Assembly: GCA_030265685.1 (NCBI GenBank)
Contig: JAJDGO010000001.1
Location: 1 to 64,000 of the forward strand
Length of the DNA stretch: 64,000 bases
Reading direction: 5' to 3'
From: Bacteroidales bacterium OttesenSCG-928-M11
Lineage (GTDB): Bacteria; Bacteroidota; Bacteroidia; Bacteroidales; Azobacteroidaceae
Made by a program: the position numbers and the translations under genes. Positions 44,536 through 55,354 of the stretch are shown in pieces. The notes below the pieces were generated by a model. The model was not told the DNA's origin and ran no database searches. It worked only from the letters and a program-made list of their open reading frames with translations. Position 1 is the stretch's first letter; every line of letters starts with the position of its first letter.

Positions 44536-45528
44536 TTATTCTTTATCTAATTTATACTTAGAAATATCCATTCCGAAAGTTAAATTGAGATGCTCAAGCA
44601 AATCGTCTAATTCGGTCAATGATTTTTTACCGAAGTTTCGGAATTTCAATAAATCATTTTTATGATATTTCACTAACTCACCTAAAGTTTCTACGTCTGC
44701 AGCCTTCAAACAATTCAAAGCACGTACCGAAAGATTCATTTCCGATAATCTAGTCTTTAGAAGTTGTCTCATATGCAATAACTCTTCATCAAATTCTTCT
44801 TCCATATGATTATCAACCGGTTCAAAGTTGATTTTTTCATCAGAAAATAACATAAAATGATAAATAAGGATGCGAGCTGCTTCTTTCAAAGCTTCTTTCG
44901 GGTGAATAGATCCATCTGTAGTAATTTCGAAAACCAACTTTTCATAGTCAGTTTTTTGTTCTACACGAAATGGTTCTACTTGATATTTTACGTTCCTAAT
45001 CGGAGTAAATATTGAATCAATAGCAATTTGATTGATATCATCATTTTCTGTTCGATTTTCTTCAGCCGGAACATATCCTCTACCCTTTCCGATTGTTAAT
45101 TCAATACGTAGATTCGCAGATTTATCCAAGTTACAAATTACAAATTCCGGGTTAAGAACTTCAAATCCGGCAGTTTGCTTTTCAATTGCTTCTGCCTTAA
45201 ATTCAGTAGTTCCCGAAACGTTAATAGTTACTTTCTCTGTTTCAATATCTTTCACTATTTGTTTAAATCTTACTTGCTTCAGATTAAGGATAATATTGGT
45301 TACATCTTCCATAACACCGGGAACAGAAGAAAACTCATGATCCACGCCATCAATCTTGACAGATGTAATAGCAAATCCTTCTAGTGAAGATAAAAGAATA
45401 CGGCGAAGAGAATTACCAATAGTAATTCCATACCCGGGCTCTAACGGACGGAATTCGAATTTACCGAACTTGTTGTCCGCTTCCAACATAATTACTTTAT
45501 CGGGTTTTTGAAATGCTAATATCGCCAT
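44536..45528 (-). CDS. rpoA: RNA polymerase alpha subunit
   Basis: 330 residues. The N-terminal assembly domain has [20 protein letters not shown] and the [17 protein letters not shown] segment. After a linker near residue 235 comes the DNA- and activator-binding C-terminal domain with [19 protein letters not shown]. As in other bacteria it follows rpsD and precedes rplQ, so its output is tied to ribosome synthesis. Confidence 0.98.
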   Translation of the reverse strand: MAILAFQKPDKVIMLEADNKFGKFEFRPLEPGYGITIGNSLRRILLSSLEGFAITSVKIDGVDHEFSSVPGVMEDVTNIILNLKQVRFKQIVKDIETEKVTINVSGTTEFKAEAIEKQTAGFEVLNPEFVICNLDKSANLRIELTIGKGRGYVPAEENRTENDDINQIAIDSIFTPIRNVKYQVEPFRVEQKTDYEKLVFEITTDGSIHPKEALKEAARILIYHFMLFSDEKINFEPVDNHMEEEFDEELLHMRQLLKTRLSEMNLSVRALNCLKAADVETLGELVKYHKNDLLKFRNFGKKSLTELDDLLEHLNLTFGMDISKYKLDKE

Positions 45529-45538
45529 AGTAACTTTA

Positions 45539-46144
45539 TTATTTAGAATATAATTCTACGATTAATTGTTCTTTGATATTTTCCGGAATATCTTCTCTTG
45601 TCGGAATATGCAAAAATTTTGCACTCATAGAAGCGTTATCATATTCAATCCAAGAATATTTACTGTGATTAAATCCTGATACGCTATCCAAGATTACTTC
45701 CATTGATTTATCTTTCTCACGAACAGAAATAATCTGTCCTGGTTTAACACTGTAAGATGGAATGTTTACAACTTTTCCGTCTACAACGATGTGACAGTGA
45801 TTCACTAATTGACGAGCACCTGCACGTGTTTTAGCTAATCCCATACGATAAACAATATTATCCAAACGGCATTCTAACAATTGAAGTAGTACTTCCCCTG
45901 TAATACCTTTTGAACGTTGTGCTTTTTCAAACAAATTACGGAATTGTTTTTCTAATACACCGTATGTATATTTTGCTTTTTGTTTTTCACGTAACTGAAT
46001 ACCGTACTCAGAAGTTTTTTTCTTTCTTCCGTTACCATGTTGTCCCGGAGGATAATTCTTTTTAGAAAGAACTTTATCCGGTCCAAATATGGCTTCGCCA
46101 AACTTACGGGCGATTCTTGTTTTAGGTCCTGTATATCTAGCCAT
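45539..46144 (-). CDS. rpsD: Ribosomal protein S4
   Basis: Primary 16S-binding protein and assembly initiator. 201 residues: [17 protein letters not shown], a basic [16 protein letters not shown] stretch and the S4 RNA-binding domain ([20 protein letters not shown]). The N-terminal zinc cysteines of other S4 proteins are absent, so this is the zinc-independent type. In several phyla S4 represses its own operon; no target hairpin was identified here. Confidence 0.98.
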   Translation of the reverse strand: MARYTGPKTRIARKFGEAIFGPDKVLSKKNYPPGQHGNGRKKKTSEYGIQLREKQKAKYTYGVLEKQFRNLFEKAQRSKGITGEVLLQLLECRLDNIVYRMGLAKTRAGARQLVNHCHIVVDGKVVNIPSYSVKPGQIISVREKDKSMEVILDSVSGFNHSKYSWIEYDNASMSAKFLHIPTREDIPENIKEQLIVELYSK

Positions 46145-46163
46145 TTTACTTTTAATTTAATTA

Positions 46164-46553
46164 TTATACTCTTCTTCTCTTTGGAGGACGACAACCATTG
46201 TGTGGCAATGGAGTAACATCAATAATTTCTGTTACTTCAATACCAGCTCCATGTACTGTACGGATAGCTGATTCGCGACCGTTACCTGGTCCTTTTACAT
46301 AAGCTTTTACTTTTCTCAATCCAAGATCATAAGCAACTTTAGCACAATCTTGAGCAGCCATTTGTGCTGCATAAGGAGTGTTCTTTTTAGAACTTCTAAA
46401 GCCCATCTTACCAGCAGAAGACCAAGATATTACTTGTCCTTCGCTGTTTGCAAGAGATATAATAATGTTATTAAATGAAGAGTGAACGTGTAATTGGCCA
46501 TTTGCGTCCACTTTCACGACTCTTTTCTTTGCTGCGACTTGTTTTTTTGCCAT
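46164..46553 (-). CDS. rpsK: Ribosomal protein S11
   Basis: 129 residues from the 30S platform near the 3' end of 16S r[23 protein letters not shown] and [19 protein letters not shown] are conserved marks, and it ends in [15 protein letters not shown]. Follows rpsM by 13 bp. Confidence 0.98.
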   Translation of the reverse strand: MAKKQVAAKKRVVKVDANGQLHVHSSFNNIIISLANSEGQVISWSSAGKMGFRSSKKNTPYAAQMAAQDCAKVAYDLGLRKVKAYVKGPGNGRESAIRTVHGAGIEVTEIIDVTPLPHNGCRPPKRRRV

Positions 46554-46566
46554 AATCTAATTTTTA

Positions 46567-46947
46567 TTACTTAGTAGCTTTTTTCTTGTTAGCAACTGTT
46601 TTCTTGCGACCTTTACGGGTACGCGCATTGTTTTTTGTACTTTGACCTCTTACGGGGAGTCCGATACGGTGACGCACGCCGCGGTAGCATCCTATATCCA
46701 TCAAACGTTTGATATTCAACTGAACCTCAGAACGAAGATCCCCTTCTACTTTGAAAGTAGTACCAATAACCTCACGTACTTTAGCAGCTTGGTCATCTGT
46801 CCAATCTTTCACTTTAATATCTCGATCAATACCTGCTTCTAACAGGATTTTATTGGCAGCGCTGCGACCAATTCCATAAATATAAGTCAACGCTATCTCG
46901 CCTCTTTTATTTTGAGGTAAATCTACCCCTACTATTCTTATAGCCAT
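46567..46947 (-). CDS. rpsM: Ribosomal protein S13
   Basis: 126 residues in the 30S head, contacting the P-site tRNA and L5. Starts [20 protein letters not shown], has the H2TH domain [19 protein letters not shown] and the basic tail ([27 protein letters not shown]) that reaches the tRNA. Confidence 0.98.
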   Translation of the reverse strand: MAIRIVGVDLPQNKRGEIALTYIYGIGRSAANKILLEAGIDRDIKVKDWTDDQAAKVREVIGTTFKVEGDLRSEVQLNIKRLMDIGCYRGVRHRIGLPVRGQSTKNNARTRKGRKKTVANKKKATK

Positions 46948-46977
46948 TCGATTAAAAATTTCGCAAAGATAATAAAA

Positions 46978-47094
46978 TTATCCTTGACGTTGTTTAAATT
47001 TAGGATTCTTTTTATTGATCACATACAAACGACCTTTTCTGCGAACGATTTTGCAATCTGCAGTACGTTTTTTCAATGAAGCTCTTACTTTCAT
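46978..47094 (-). CDS. rpmJ: Ribosomal protein L36
   Basis: 38 residues found by reading the gap between rpsM and inf[18 protein letters not shown], then [18 protein letters not shown] and RQG. The usual CxxC...C...H zinc site is mostly lost: only Cys14 remains, with Thr, Asn and Phe at the other positions. It is therefore a zinc-free L36. Confidence 0.95.
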   Translation of the reverse strand: MKVRASLKKRTADCKIVRRKGRLYVINKKNPKFKQRQG

Positions 47095-47109
47095 ATTTTT
47101 ATTATTTAT

Positions 47110-47328
47110 TTATTTGTATCTGAAAGATATGCGCCCTTTAGTCAAATCATAAGGAGACATTTCTACCTTAACCTTATCTCCTGGCAAAATACGGATATAA
47201 TGCATTCTCATTTTACCGGAAATATGAGCAGTTATTTCATGTCCATTCTCCAACTCGACCCGAAACATTGCATTAGACAATGCTTCGATAATGGTTCCAT
47301 CTTGTTCTATTGCTGACTGTTTAGCCAT
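47110..47328 (-). CDS. infA: Translation initiation factor IF-1
   Basis: 72-residue OB-fold protein that binds the A site during initiation. [40 protein letters not shown] and [13 protein letters not shown] are canonical. Sits 12 bp after map and before rpmJ. Confidence 0.98.
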   Translation of the reverse strand: MAKQSAIEQDGTIIEALSNAMFRVELENGHEITAHISGKMRMHYIRILPGDKVKVEMSPYDLTKGRISFRYK

Positions 47329-47340
47329 AAATTTAACTTA

Positions 47341-48114
47341 CTAATTATTTAAAACTTTTTCAATCAATTCAAACGATGATAAAATATCGGCCTTTCCTTT
47401 ACGGATGGCAACAGTATGTTCAAAATGAGCAGATGGTTTCCGATCAGCTGTTCTAATAGTCCAAGCATCTTTTTCCATTACTACATTTTTAGTACCCATG
47501 TTAATCATAGGTTCAATAGCAATACACATACCATCTTTTAATAATGGTCCAGCTCCTTTTTTACCATAATTAGGTACTTCTGGAGCCTCATGCATTTCTC
47601 GCCCTATTCCATGACCAACCAATTCTCTCACTACGCTATATCCTCTTTCTTGACAATAAGTCTGAATAGCGTTTCCAATATCTCCTATTCTCTTTCCATC
47701 AACAGCCATCGCTATTCCATGATATAAAGACTCTTTTGTCGTTTCCAACAATTGCTTTGTTTTAGGATCAACTTCTCCAACTTGAAAAGTATAAGCAGAA
47801 TCTCCACAAAAACCATTTATTTTTGTTCCGCAATCAACAGAAACGATGTCTCCATTTTGAAGACGATAATCTCCTGGAATACCATGAACCACTTGTTCAT
47901 TAACAGAAATACAGAGAGATGAAGGAAAGCCGTTATATCCTTTGAAAAGAGGGATAGCCCCGTGATCGCGAATAAACTCCTCTGCTATTTTATCTAATTG
48001 AAGCGTAGCAACGCCCGGTGTAATATGTTTCGCAACTTCAGCCAAAGTTGCACCTACCAACAGGTTCGCTGCTCGCATCAATTCTATTTCTTCGTCTGTT
48101 TTGAGATAAATCAT
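47341..48114 (-). CDS. map: Methionine aminopeptidase, type I
   Basis: Removes the initiator methionine from nascent proteins. 257 residues; the five metal ligands are Asp94 and Asp105 (SVDCGTKINGFCGDSAYTF), His168 (VGHGIGREMHEAP), Glu201 (AIEPMINMG) and Glu232. No N-terminal zinc finger. It starts one base after the secY stop, with no adk gene in between. Confidence 0.97.
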   Translation of the reverse strand: MIYLKTDEEIELMRAANLLVGATLAEVAKHITPGVATLQLDKIAEEFIRDHGAIPLFKGYNGFPSSLCISVNEQVVHGIPGDYRLQNGDIVSVDCGTKINGFCGDSAYTFQVGEVDPKTKQLLETTKESLYHGIAMAVDGKRIGDIGNAIQTYCQERGYSVVRELVGHGIGREMHEAPEVPNYGKKGAGPLLKDGMCIAIEPMINMGTKNVVMEKDAWTIRTADRKPSAHFEHTVAIRKGKADILSSFELIEKVLNN

Positions 48115-48115
48115 T

Positions 48116-49468
48116 TTATCTGTAAGCTGTGCCTTGTCTTCCTTTTATTCTTCCTGATTTCAAAAGACCATCATAATGACGCATCAACAAATGACTTTCC
48201 ACTTGTTGTAAAGTATCTAATACGACACCTACGAGAATTAATAATGATGTTCCTCCAAAAAACTGAGCAAAACCTTGAGATATTCCTAATAAACTAGCAA
48301 AAGCAGGTAATATAGCTACAATTGCAAGGAAGAAAGATCCAGGTAACGTAATCCGAGACATTACATCATCTATGTAATCAGCCGTTTTCTTTCCTGGCTT
48401 AACTCCCGGTATAAATCCATTATTACGTTTCAAGTCTTCAGCCATTTGCTTTGGATTGATTGTAATTGCAGTATAAAAATAAGTAAACGCAATAATTAGA
48501 ACAGCGAATACAAAGTTATACCAGAATCCATTCGAGTCGGCAAGAGGAGAAAGGAGTTTGAACCAAAAACCACCACCACCTTCTGGATTCATATCAAAAC
48601 CAATCAAAGAAATAGGAATGAACATAATTGCTTGAGCAAATATGATAGGCATTACGTTTGCAGCATTTACTTTCAACGGAATGTATTGACGAGCTCCACC
48701 ATACTGACGGTTTCCAACCATTTGTTTTGCATATTGAACCGGGATTCGTCTTGTTCCTTGAACTAAAAGAATTGCACCCGCAATAACTAGAAGAAGGAAG
48801 ATGATTTCCAATAAAAGCATGATCAAACCTCCAGAAGCTTCACTTATCTTAGATACAAATTCTTGAACGAAAGATTCCGGGAAGCGAGCCAAAATACCGA
48901 CCATAATGATAAATGAGATACCATTGCCAATACCTTTATCTGTTATTCTTTCTCCCAGCCATAATACAAACATAGAGCCAGCAGATAAAATAATGGTAGA
49001 GGAAATTGTGAACCACAATCCACCCGTCATTTCAGCACCAGCTTGTGCCATTTGTACATTTAGGTTTACTAAGTAAGCCGGAGCTTGGAAGATCAAAATA
49101 GCTACTGTCAAATAACGAGTATACTGATTTATTTTTCTTCTTCCACTCTCACCTTCTCTTTGTAATTTCTGAAAATAAGGAATAGCAATAGACAACAACT
49201 GAATTACGATAGACGCCGAGATATAAGGCATGATCCCTAAAGCCACAATAGAAGCATTAGAAAATGCACCTCCCGAAAACATATCCAACAAGGACATCAA
49301 ACCACCTGCAGTTTGAGCCTGCAAATGGGTTAGAGCCTCAGGATTTATTCCAGGCAAAATTATGACTGATAGAAATCTATATACCGTAATCAAAAGAAGA
49401 GTAACAAGGATTCTGTTTTTCAGATCCTCAATCTTCCATATATTTTTAATTGTTTGTATAGCTCTCAT
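48116..49468 (-). CDS. secY: Protein translocase subunit SecY
   Basis: 450 residues forming the channel of the Sec system in the inner membrane, with ten predicted helices. Conserved parts include the plug region ALTHLQAQTAGGLMSLLDMF, FSGGAFSNASIVALGIMPYI and the cytoplasmic loop GYKPGKKTADYID-like GVKPGKKTADYIDDVMSRIT. It has the fixed place after rplO and before map. Confidence 0.97.
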   Translation of the reverse strand: MRAIQTIKNIWKIEDLKNRILVTLLLITVYRFLSVIILPGINPEALTHLQAQTAGGLMSLLDMFSGGAFSNASIVALGIMPYISASIVIQLLSIAIPYFQKLQREGESGRRKINQYTRYLTVAILIFQAPAYLVNLNVQMAQAGAEMTGGLWFTISSTIILSAGSMFVLWLGERITDKGIGNGISFIIMVGILARFPESFVQEFVSKISEASGGLIMLLLEIIFLLLVIAGAILLVQGTRRIPVQYAKQMVGNRQYGGARQYIPLKVNAANVMPIIFAQAIMFIPISLIGFDMNPEGGGGFWFKLLSPLADSNGFWYNFVFAVLIIAFTYFYTAITINPKQMAEDLKRNNGFIPGVKPGKKTADYIDDVMSRITLPGSFFLAIVAILPAFASLLGISQGFAQFFGGTSLLILVGVVLDTLQQVESHLLMRHYDGLLKSGRIKGRQGTAYR

Positions 49469-49474
49469 TATTCA

Positions 49475-49921
49475 TTATAGTTTTACTACAGTTCCTCCTG
49501 CTTTTGTTATAGCTTCCTCTGCTGTTTTAGAGAATGCATGCGCTGAGACTTCCAAAGCCGAAGTAACATTACCTTTTGCAAGAACTTTAACTAAATGCTT
49601 TGCAGAAACAAATCCAGCATCAATTAACTCTTGAACTCCTATTTTGGTCATTTGTTGAGCATCGGCTAATTGTTGGATCGTATCAAGATTTATCGCTTTA
49701 TATTCAACTCGATTAATATTCTTGAATCCAAACTTAGGCAAACGTCTTTGAATAGGCATCTGACCTCCTTCAAAACCGATTTTTTTAGAATAGCCGGATC
49801 TTGATTTCTGACCTTTATGACCTCTTGTTGAAGTTCCTCCCAATCCAGAACCAGAACCACGTCCTATTCTTTTGCGAGTTTTTACGGAACCTTCAGCAGG
49901 CTTTAAATTTGACAAATTCAT
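49475..49921 (-). CDS. rplO: Ribosomal protein L15
   Basis: 148 residues; a late-assembling 50S protein. The extended N-terminus MNLSNLKPAEGSVKTRKRIG is rich in Gly and Lys (GSGSGLGGTSTRGHKGQKSR) and the globular C-domain has QELIDAGFVSAKHLVKVL. Ends 6 bp before secY. Confidence 0.97.
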   Translation of the reverse strand: MNLSNLKPAEGSVKTRKRIGRGSGSGLGGTSTRGHKGQKSRSGYSKKIGFEGGQMPIQRRLPKFGFKNINRVEYKAINLDTIQQLADAQQMTKIGVQELIDAGFVSAKHLVKVLAKGNVTSALEVSAHAFSKTAEEAITKAGGTVVKL

Positions 49922-49952
49922 ATTTTTATGTTTTTTTTATTTACAAAATGAA

Positions 49953-50129
49953 TTATTCTACTACGGTTACCAAGTGTTTTACTTTAGCGACCATACCTCT
50001 AACAGCTGGAGTATCTTGTAACTCTACAACTTTATTTAATTTTCTCAAGCCTAAAGCATCTAAAGTTCTTTTTTGATCAATTGGAGACCCGATGCGGCTC
50101 TTAACTTGTTTAATTTTAATAGTTGCCAT
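49953..50129 (-). CDS. rpmD: Ribosomal protein L30
   Basis: 58 residues read from the gap between rpsE and rplO: MATIKIKQVKSRIGSPIDQK, then RTLDALGLRKLNKVVELQDT and PAVRGMVAKVKHLVTVVE. The GLRK(L)NKVVE core and its position between S5 and L15 identify it with certainty. Confidence 0.97.
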   Translation of the reverse strand: MATIKIKQVKSRIGSPIDQKRTLDALGLRKLNKVVELQDTPAVRGMVAKVKHLVTVVE

Positions 50130-50146
50130 ATTATAGTTCCTCCTTT

Positions 50147-50662
50147 TTATCCTTTAAAAACTTTTTCTACAGACACTCCTCTGTTTTGAGCCACCATAGC
50201 TGGATCTCTCAATTCTCCTAAAGCAACGATTGTTGCTTTTACTAAGTTATGAGGGTTAGACGAGCCTTTTGACTTAGCCAAAACATCAGTAATTCCAACA
50301 CTTTCTAAAACAGCACGCATAGCACCACCAGCTTTTACTCCGGTACCTGTAGTTGCAGGTTTTAAGAAAACTTGAGCTCCTCCAAATTTAGCAACTTGTT
50401 CGTGAGGAATAGTTCCTTTATATACAGGAACTTTTATCAAATTTTTCTTTGCTGCTTCAACTCCCTTTGCAATAGCTGCTGTAACTTCACCGGCTTTTCC
50501 AAGTCCCCAGCCAATGATTCCATCTTCATTTCCAACAACCACGATAGCCGCAAAGCTGAAGGTACGCCCCCCTTTGGTAACTTTCGTTACTCGGTTGATG
50601 GCAACCAATCTGTCTTTTAATTCCAAGTCGTTAGTCGACTTAACTTTATTATTTATTGCCAT
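50147..50662 (-). CDS. rpsE: Ribosomal protein S5
   Basis: 171 residues, part of the mRNA entry site and decoding fidelity. The first domain has [20 protein letters not shown], the loop [19 protein letters not shown], and the second domain [19 protein letters not shown]. No unusual residues seen. Confidence 0.97.
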   Translation of the reverse strand: MAINNKVKSTNDLELKDRLVAINRVTKVTKGGRTFSFAAIVVVGNEDGIIGWGLGKAGEVTAAIAKGVEAAKKNLIKVPVYKGTIPHEQVAKFGGAQVFLKPATTGTGVKAGGAMRAVLESVGITDVLAKSKGSSNPHNLVKATIVALGELRDPAMVAQNRGVSVEKVFKG

Positions 50663-50667
50663 TTCTC

Positions 50668-51012
50668 TTAAAATTTAAGTCCACCTTTACGGGCAGCATC
50701 TGCCAATTCCTTTACTCTACCATGATATAGATAGCCGTTACGATCAAAAACAACAGTATCAATACCTGCTTCTTTTGACTTTTGAGCTATCAATTCTCCA
50801 ACTTTAGAAGCTATTTCTTTTTTAGGAGCAGTTTCTTTGATTGCTAAAGACGATACTGCGGCAAGAGTTTTTCCTGTCAAATCATCAATAACTTGTGCAT
50901 AAATCTGCTTATTACTTCTAAACACAGTCAAACGAGGACGTTGAGCAGTTCCAGAGATATGCTTACGTACCCGTTGTTTTATTTTGATTCTTCTTAATTC
51001 CTTTATTGTCAT
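50668..51012 (-). CDS. rplR: Ribosomal protein L18
   Basis: 114 residues; binds 5S rRNA with L5. [20 protein letters not shown] and [20 protein letters not shown] are conserved. Ends five bases before the S5 start. Confidence 0.97.
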   Translation of the reverse strand: MTIKELRRIKIKQRVRKHISGTAQRPRLTVFRSNKQIYAQVIDDLTGKTLAAVSSLAIKETAPKKEIASKVGELIAQKSKEAGIDTVVFDRNGYLYHGRVKELADAARKGGLKF

Positions 51013-51030
51013 GATAATTCTTTTTAGAGA

Positions 51031-51582
51031 TTATTTACTTGCTGACTTTCCAGACTTGCGACGAACAACCTCTCCAACAAAACGAATACCTTTTCCTTTG
51101 TAAGGTTCAACCTTGCGGAAAGAACGGATTTTCGCACAAATTTGTCCTAGTAATTGTTTATCAGCCGATTCTAAGATAATAAGAGGGTTTTTATTACGCT
51201 CCGACTTAGTCTCAACTTTAATCTCCGGTGGCAATTGCATATATATATTGTGGGTATATCCTAATGCAAAATCTAAAAGATTTCCTTGATTTGAAACGCG
51301 GTATCCAACCCCAACCAATTCAAGTTCCTTTTTATATCCTTCAGATACACCTACAACCATATTATTAAGTAAAGAACGATATAAACCGTGAAAAGCACGA
51401 TTCTGACGTTCATCATTCGGTCTGCTCACAGTTAATTCATTACCATTGATTTCAATAGTGATGGCAGGATCAACATTTTGAGTTAATTCACCTTTAGGCC
51501 CTTTTACTGTAATCACATTATCATTGTTTGTTACAGTAACACCAGCTGGAATTGTTATGGGTAATTTTCCTATTCTAGACAT
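51031..51582 (-). CDS. rplF: Ribosomal protein L6
   Basis: 183 residues with two related domains, near the factor-binding site of the 50S. MSRIGKLPITIPAGV, GYTHNIYMQLPPEI and the end EPYKGKGIRFVGEVVRRKSG are canonical. Confidence 0.97.
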   Translation of the reverse strand: MSRIGKLPITIPAGVTVTNNDNVITVKGPKGELTQNVDPAITIEINGNELTVSRPNDERQNRAFHGLYRSLLNNMVVGVSEGYKKELELVGVGYRVSNQGNLLDFALGYTHNIYMQLPPEIKVETKSERNKNPLIILESADKQLLGQICAKIRSFRKVEPYKGKGIRFVGEVVRRKSGKSASK

Positions 51583-51598
51583 ACTTCTTCCTCCTTAA

Positions 51599-51994
51599 TT
51601 AATAAACATAACATACTACCTCTCCGCCAATCTTAAGATCGCGAGCTTCTTTGTCAGTTATAACACCTTTAGAAGTAGAGAGTACGGCTATACCCAAACC
51701 ATTCAAAACTCGTGGCATATCTTTATATCCCACATATTTACGCAAACCTGGAGTAGATACTCTCTTTAGGCATTTAATTGCGTTTACTTTATTAACAGGG
51801 TCATATTTCAAGGCTATTTTAATAGTGCCTTGTGGACCCTCTTCTACAAACTTGTAATTCAAGATGTAGCCCTTGTCAAAAAGGATTTTAGTAATTTCCT
51901 TTTTTAAATTTGACGCAGGAACCTCTACCACTCTATGCTGAGCTTTAATAGCGTTCCTTAATCTCGTCAGATAATCTGCAATTGGATCTGTCAT
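51599..51994 (-). CDS. rpsH: Ribosomal protein S8
   Basis: 131 residues; binds the central domain of 16S rRNA and in other bacteria represses the spc operon. MTDPIADYLTRLRNAIKAQH, RVLNGLGIAVLSTSKGVITD and the end GGEVVCYVY identify it. A 93-bp gap precedes it. Confidence 0.97.
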   Translation of the reverse strand: MTDPIADYLTRLRNAIKAQHRVVEVPASNLKKEITKILFDKGYILNYKFVEEGPQGTIKIALKYDPVNKVNAIKCLKRVSTPGLRKYVGYKDMPRVLNGLGIAVLSTSKGVITDKEARDLKIGGEVVCYVY

Positions 51995-52087
51995 TTTTTA
52001 ATTAAAATTAAATTGATCCTCACTACGAGGACAATATTTAAAACTCTATGATTTTAACACGATAATACGAATATCATCGATCGTTAT

Positions 52088-52357
52088 TTACCAGCTAGCT
52101 TTTTTTACTCCTGGAATTAATCCATTAGATGCCATTTCTCTAAATTGAATACGAGAAATACCAAACTGACGAATATATCCTTTAGGACGGCCTGTTATTT
52201 TACAACGATTATGCAAACGAACAGGAGAAGCATTTTTCGGCAAAGCTTGTAAAGCGTCATAGTTGCCTTCTTTTTTCAACTGTGCTCTTTTCTCTGCATA
52301 CTTTACAACCATTTTAGCACGCTTTACCTCACGGGCTTTCATTGATTCTTTAGCCAT
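52088..52357 (-). CDS. rpsN: Ribosomal protein S14
   Basis: 89 residues from ATG 52357 ([20 protein letters not shown]); an ATG 39 bp upstream lies inside rplE and is rejected. The long form without CxxC cysteines, so zinc-independent. [20 protein letters not shown] and [20 protein letters not shown] are canonical. Confidence 0.97.
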   Translation of the reverse strand: MAKESMKAREVKRAKMVVKYAEKRAQLKKEGNYDALQALPKNASPVRLHNRCKITGRPKGYIRQFGISRIQFREMASNGLIPGVKKASW

Positions 52358-52358
52358 A

Positions 52359-52919
52359 TTATTGTTCTTTTTTTGCGTTTTTAAAAGGTAAGCCAAATTC
52401 TCTTAGAAGAGCATAACCTTCCTCATCTGTTTTCGCAGAAGTTACAAAGGTAATATTCATTCCCAAAATTTTAGTAATATTATCAATATTTATTTCAGGA
52501 AAAATGATTTGCTCTTGAATTCCAAGAGTATAGTTACCTCTTCCATCTAATTTACTTTCAATCCCTTTGAAGTCACGAATACGAGGTAAAGCTACACGTA
52601 CCAATCTTTCTAGAAATTCGTACATTTGCTCTCTACGCAATGTTACCATAACTCCAATAGGCATTTTCTTTCTCAACTTAAAATTAGAGATATCTTTTTT
52701 AGAAATAGTTGCAACCGCTTTTTGTCCAGTGATTGTTGACAATTCTTGAATTGCGACATCAATGATTTTCTTATCTGCCACTGCCGAACCAATTCCTTGA
52801 TTTAAGACTATTTTTTTCAATACAGGCACTTGCATTATTGAAGAATAATTAAATTCCTTCATTAAAGCAGGAACAATCCTTTCCTGATAGTCTTTCTTAA
52901 GATTTGCTGTATTACTCAT
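52359..52919 (-). CDS. rplE: Ribosomal protein L5
   Basis: 186 residues; binds 5S rRNA and bridges to S13. [40 protein letters not shown] and [20 protein letters not shown] are conserved. Its ATG overlaps the rplX stop by one base. Confidence 0.97.
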   Translation of the reverse strand: MSNTANLKKDYQERIVPALMKEFNYSSIMQVPVLKKIVLNQGIGSAVADKKIIDVAIQELSTITGQKAVATISKKDISNFKLRKKMPIGVMVTLRREQMYEFLERLVRVALPRIRDFKGIESKLDGRGNYTLGIQEQIIFPEINIDNITKILGMNITFVTSAKTDEEGYALLREFGLPFKNAKKEQ

Positions 52920-53239
52920 TACTTGATCTCCTCTCCTGATTTTTTAGATACACGAACTAATACTCCTTTCGCATTCAACTGACGACCAATACGAGTTGGT
53001 TTACCTGTTTTAGGATCTAAAACATTCAAATTAGAAATATGAATGGGAGCTTCTTTTTTAACGATACCTCCTTGAGGGGTCTTAGCTGTTGGCTTTGAAC
53101 TTTTAGAAACCATATTAACACCTTCAACAAGTGCTCTTTGTTTATCAATATAAACTCTTAGGACTCTACCTGTCTTACCTTTATCTTCTCCGGCATTAAC
53201 ATAAACTGTATCGCCTTTTTTAATATGTAATTTACTCAT
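52919..53239 (-). CDS. rplX: Ribosomal protein L24
   Basis: 106 residues; assembly initiator of the 50S. The KOW motif is [20 protein letters not shown], followed by [20 protein letters not shown]. Confidence 0.97.
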   Translation of the reverse strand: MSKLHIKKGDTVYVNAGEDKGKTGRVLRVYIDKQRALVEGVNMVSKSSKPTAKTPQGGIVKKEAPIHISNLNVLDPKTGKPTRIGRQLNAKGVLVRVSKKSGEEIK

Positions 53240-53257
53240 TTCCTATAGTTATTATAA

Positions 53258-53623
53258 TTATAGTACTTCCGGTGCTAAAGAAACGATTTTCATATTAACT
53301 GCACGAAGTTCACGAGCAACTGGCCCAAAGATACGACTAGCACGGATTTCTCCGGCATTATTTAATAACACACACGCATTATCGTCAAATCTAATATAAG
53401 ATCCATCTTGACGACGGATTTCTTTCTTCGTACGTACAATAATCGCTTTTGATACTGCACCTTTTTTAACATCACTAGAAGGGATCGTATCTTTAACTGC
53501 TACCACAATTACATCCCCAACAGAAGCATAACGTCTTCTTGTTCCACCTAATACTCTAATACAAAGAACTTCCTTTGCTCCAGAATTATCGGCTACTTTC
53601 AGTCTTGATTCTTGTTGTATCAT
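53258..53623 (-). CDS. rplN: Ribosomal protein L14
   Basis: 121 residues at the subunit interface. [20 protein letters not shown] and [20 protein letters not shown] are canonical. It ends with APEVL. Confidence 0.98.
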   Translation of the reverse strand: MIQQESRLKVADNSGAKEVLCIRVLGGTRRRYASVGDVIVVAVKDTIPSSDVKKGAVSKAIIVRTKKEIRRQDGSYIRFDDNACVLLNNAGEIRASRIFGPVARELRAVNMKIVSLAPEVL

Positions 53624-53625
53624 AA

Positions 53626-53883
53626 TTATTTAGCTTTTTCTACGATTTCAACCAATCTCCATCTCTTTGTTTTGCTCAATGGGCGAGTTTCCATAATTTT
53701 TACAGTATCGCCAATATTGCATTCATTTTTCTCATCATGAGCATGGAATTTTTTCGTTTTATTCACGAATTTTCCATATATGGGGTGTTTTTCTTTCCAT
53801 TTCACAGCAACTGTAATAGATTTGTCCATCTTGTTACTGAAAACAACACCAATTCTTTCTTTTCTTAAATTTCTAGCTTCCAT
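53626..53883 (-). CDS. rpsQ: Ribosomal protein S17
   Basis: 85-residue OB-fold protein of the 30[21 protein letters not shown] and [20 protein letters not shown] identify it. Two bases separate it from rplN. Confidence 0.97.
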   Translation of the reverse strand: MEARNLRKERIGVVFSNKMDKSITVAVKWKEKHPIYGKFVNKTKKFHAHDEKNECNIGDTVKIMETRPLSKTKRWRLVEIVEKAK

Positions 53884-53892
53884 TGTTGCTGA

Positions 53893-54090
53893 TTATTTCT
53901 GATTAAGTACCCGACTACGTAATTCTGTTTTAATACGCGCGATCTCTTTTCTCGATTTAGTAATCTCTGCAGGACTATCCAATGGAGAAATACTATGATT
54001 GATTTTCTTTTGCTCGAAAGCTTTCACTTCAGCGTCCAATCTTTCTTTCAAATCAGGAGTAGCTAAATCTCTAATTTCTGCAATTTTCAT
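53893..54090 (-). CDS. rpmC: Ribosomal protein L29
   Basis: 65-residue two-helix protein near the tunnel exit, a docking site for SRP and trigger factor. MKIAEIRDLATPDLKERLDA and EITKSRKEIARIKTELRSR are characteristic. Confidence 0.96.
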   Translation of the reverse strand: MKIAEIRDLATPDLKERLDAEVKAFEQKKINHSISPLDSPAEITKSRKEIARIKTELRSRVLNQK

Positions 54091-54095
54091 AACGA

Positions 54096-54530
54096 TTACA
54101 TATTTTGGTTATTAAGATCATAATCACGTCTTACGACGAACTTAGTAGTCACAGGAAGTTTTTGAGCAGCTAATCTCAAAGCTTCTTTTGCAACATCAAA
54201 AGGAACACCTTCTATTTCAAAGATGATTCTTCCAGGAGTAACAGGAGCGACAAATCCTTCCGGAGCACCCTTTCCCTTACCCATACGTACTTCTGCAGGT
54301 TTCTTAGTAATTGGTTTGTCTGGGAAAATACGCACCCAAACTTGTCCTTGACGTTGCATGTGGCGAGTTACAGCGATACGAGCAGCTTCAATCTGACGAC
54401 CTGTAATCCACTTATTTTCAAGCGTCTTTATACCAAAAGAACCGAAGGCCAATTGACTACCCCTTTGGGCATTCCCTTTCATACGACCTTTTTGCGATCT
54501 TCTGTATCTAGTTTTTTTCGGTTGTAACAT
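54096..54530 (-). CDS. rplP: Ribosomal protein L16
   Basis: 144 residues; organises the A-site region of the 50[21 protein letters not shown], the site of arginine hydroxylation in some bacteria ([16 protein letters not shown]-like [20 protein letters not shown]) and [20 protein letters not shown] are present. Confidence 0.97.
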   Translation of the reverse strand: MLQPKKTRYRRSQKGRMKGNAQRGSQLAFGSFGIKTLENKWITGRQIEAARIAVTRHMQRQGQVWVRIFPDKPITKKPAEVRMGKGKGAPEGFVAPVTPGRIIFEIEGVPFDVAKEALRLAAQKLPVTTKFVVRRDYDLNNQNM

Positions 54531-54598
54531 TTTTTCTTTGAATTAATAACGATACTTTAATAACAAATGTCATTTTAGTATTCGTTATTCATTAAATT

Positions 54599-55348
54599 TT
54601 AATTACTTCTCTCTCTTGGAGCTCTACGATTGCGTCTATCTCCTCTATCGCCACGAGGGCCTCTATCATGTCCAGATCGTCCAGTTTCTTTTTGTTGAGC
54701 AAAGTTAGGAGCAAGATCTCTCTTTCCGTAAACTTCACCACGACAAATCCAAACTTTCACTCCTAACAAACCTACTTTAGTTAAAGCTTCAGCCAAAGCA
54801 TAATCAATGTCAGCACGAAGAGTATGTAACGGTGTTCTTCCTTCTTTGTACATCTCAGAACGAGCCATTTCAGCACCGTTTAGACGTCCGGATATTTGCA
54901 CCTTTATACCTTCAGCTCCCATTCTCATTGTTGAAGCTATCGCAGTTTTGATAGCACGACGATAGGCCATTTTTCCTTCCAATTGACGCGCAATCGTATT
55001 TGCGACAATAGTAGCGTCTAATTCAGGTCTTTTTACTTCAAAGATATTGATTTGAATTTCCTTATCGGTAATTTTCTTCAATTCTTCTTTCAATTTATCA
55101 ACTTCTTGACCACCTTTACCTATAATAATACCCGGACGGGCAGTACATACAGTAATTGTAACCAATTTTAATGTACGTTCAATAACAATGCGAGATACAC
55201 TTGCTTTGGCGAGACGGGCATTCAAATATTTACGGATCTTGCTGTCTTCATACAATGTATCACCATAATTATTGCCACCATACCAATTGGAATCCCATCC
55301 TCGGATGATTCCTAAACGATTACTTATTGGATTTACTTTTTGTCCCAT
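54599..55348 (-). CDS. rpsC: Ribosomal protein S3
   Basis: 249 residues from ATG 55348 ([20 protein letters not shown]); an ATG two codons earlier is less likely. The KH domain has [20 protein letters not shown], and the C-domain [21 protein letters not shown] basic, Gly/Arg/Asp-rich tail after residue 215 ([20 protein letters not shown]) is a phylum-type extension. Confidence 0.97.
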   Translation of the reverse strand: MGQKVNPISNRLGIIRGWDSNWYGGNNYGDTLYEDSKIRKYLNARLAKASVSRIVIERTLKLVTITVCTARPGIIIGKGGQEVDKLKEELKKITDKEIQINIFEVKRPELDATIVANTIARQLEGKMAYRRAIKTAIASTMRMGAEGIKVQISGRLNGAEMARSEMYKEGRTPLHTLRADIDYALAEALTKVGLLGVKVWICRGEVYGKRDLAPNFAQQKETGRSGHDRGPRGDRGDRRNRRAPRERSN

Positions 55349-55354
55349 TAGCAA

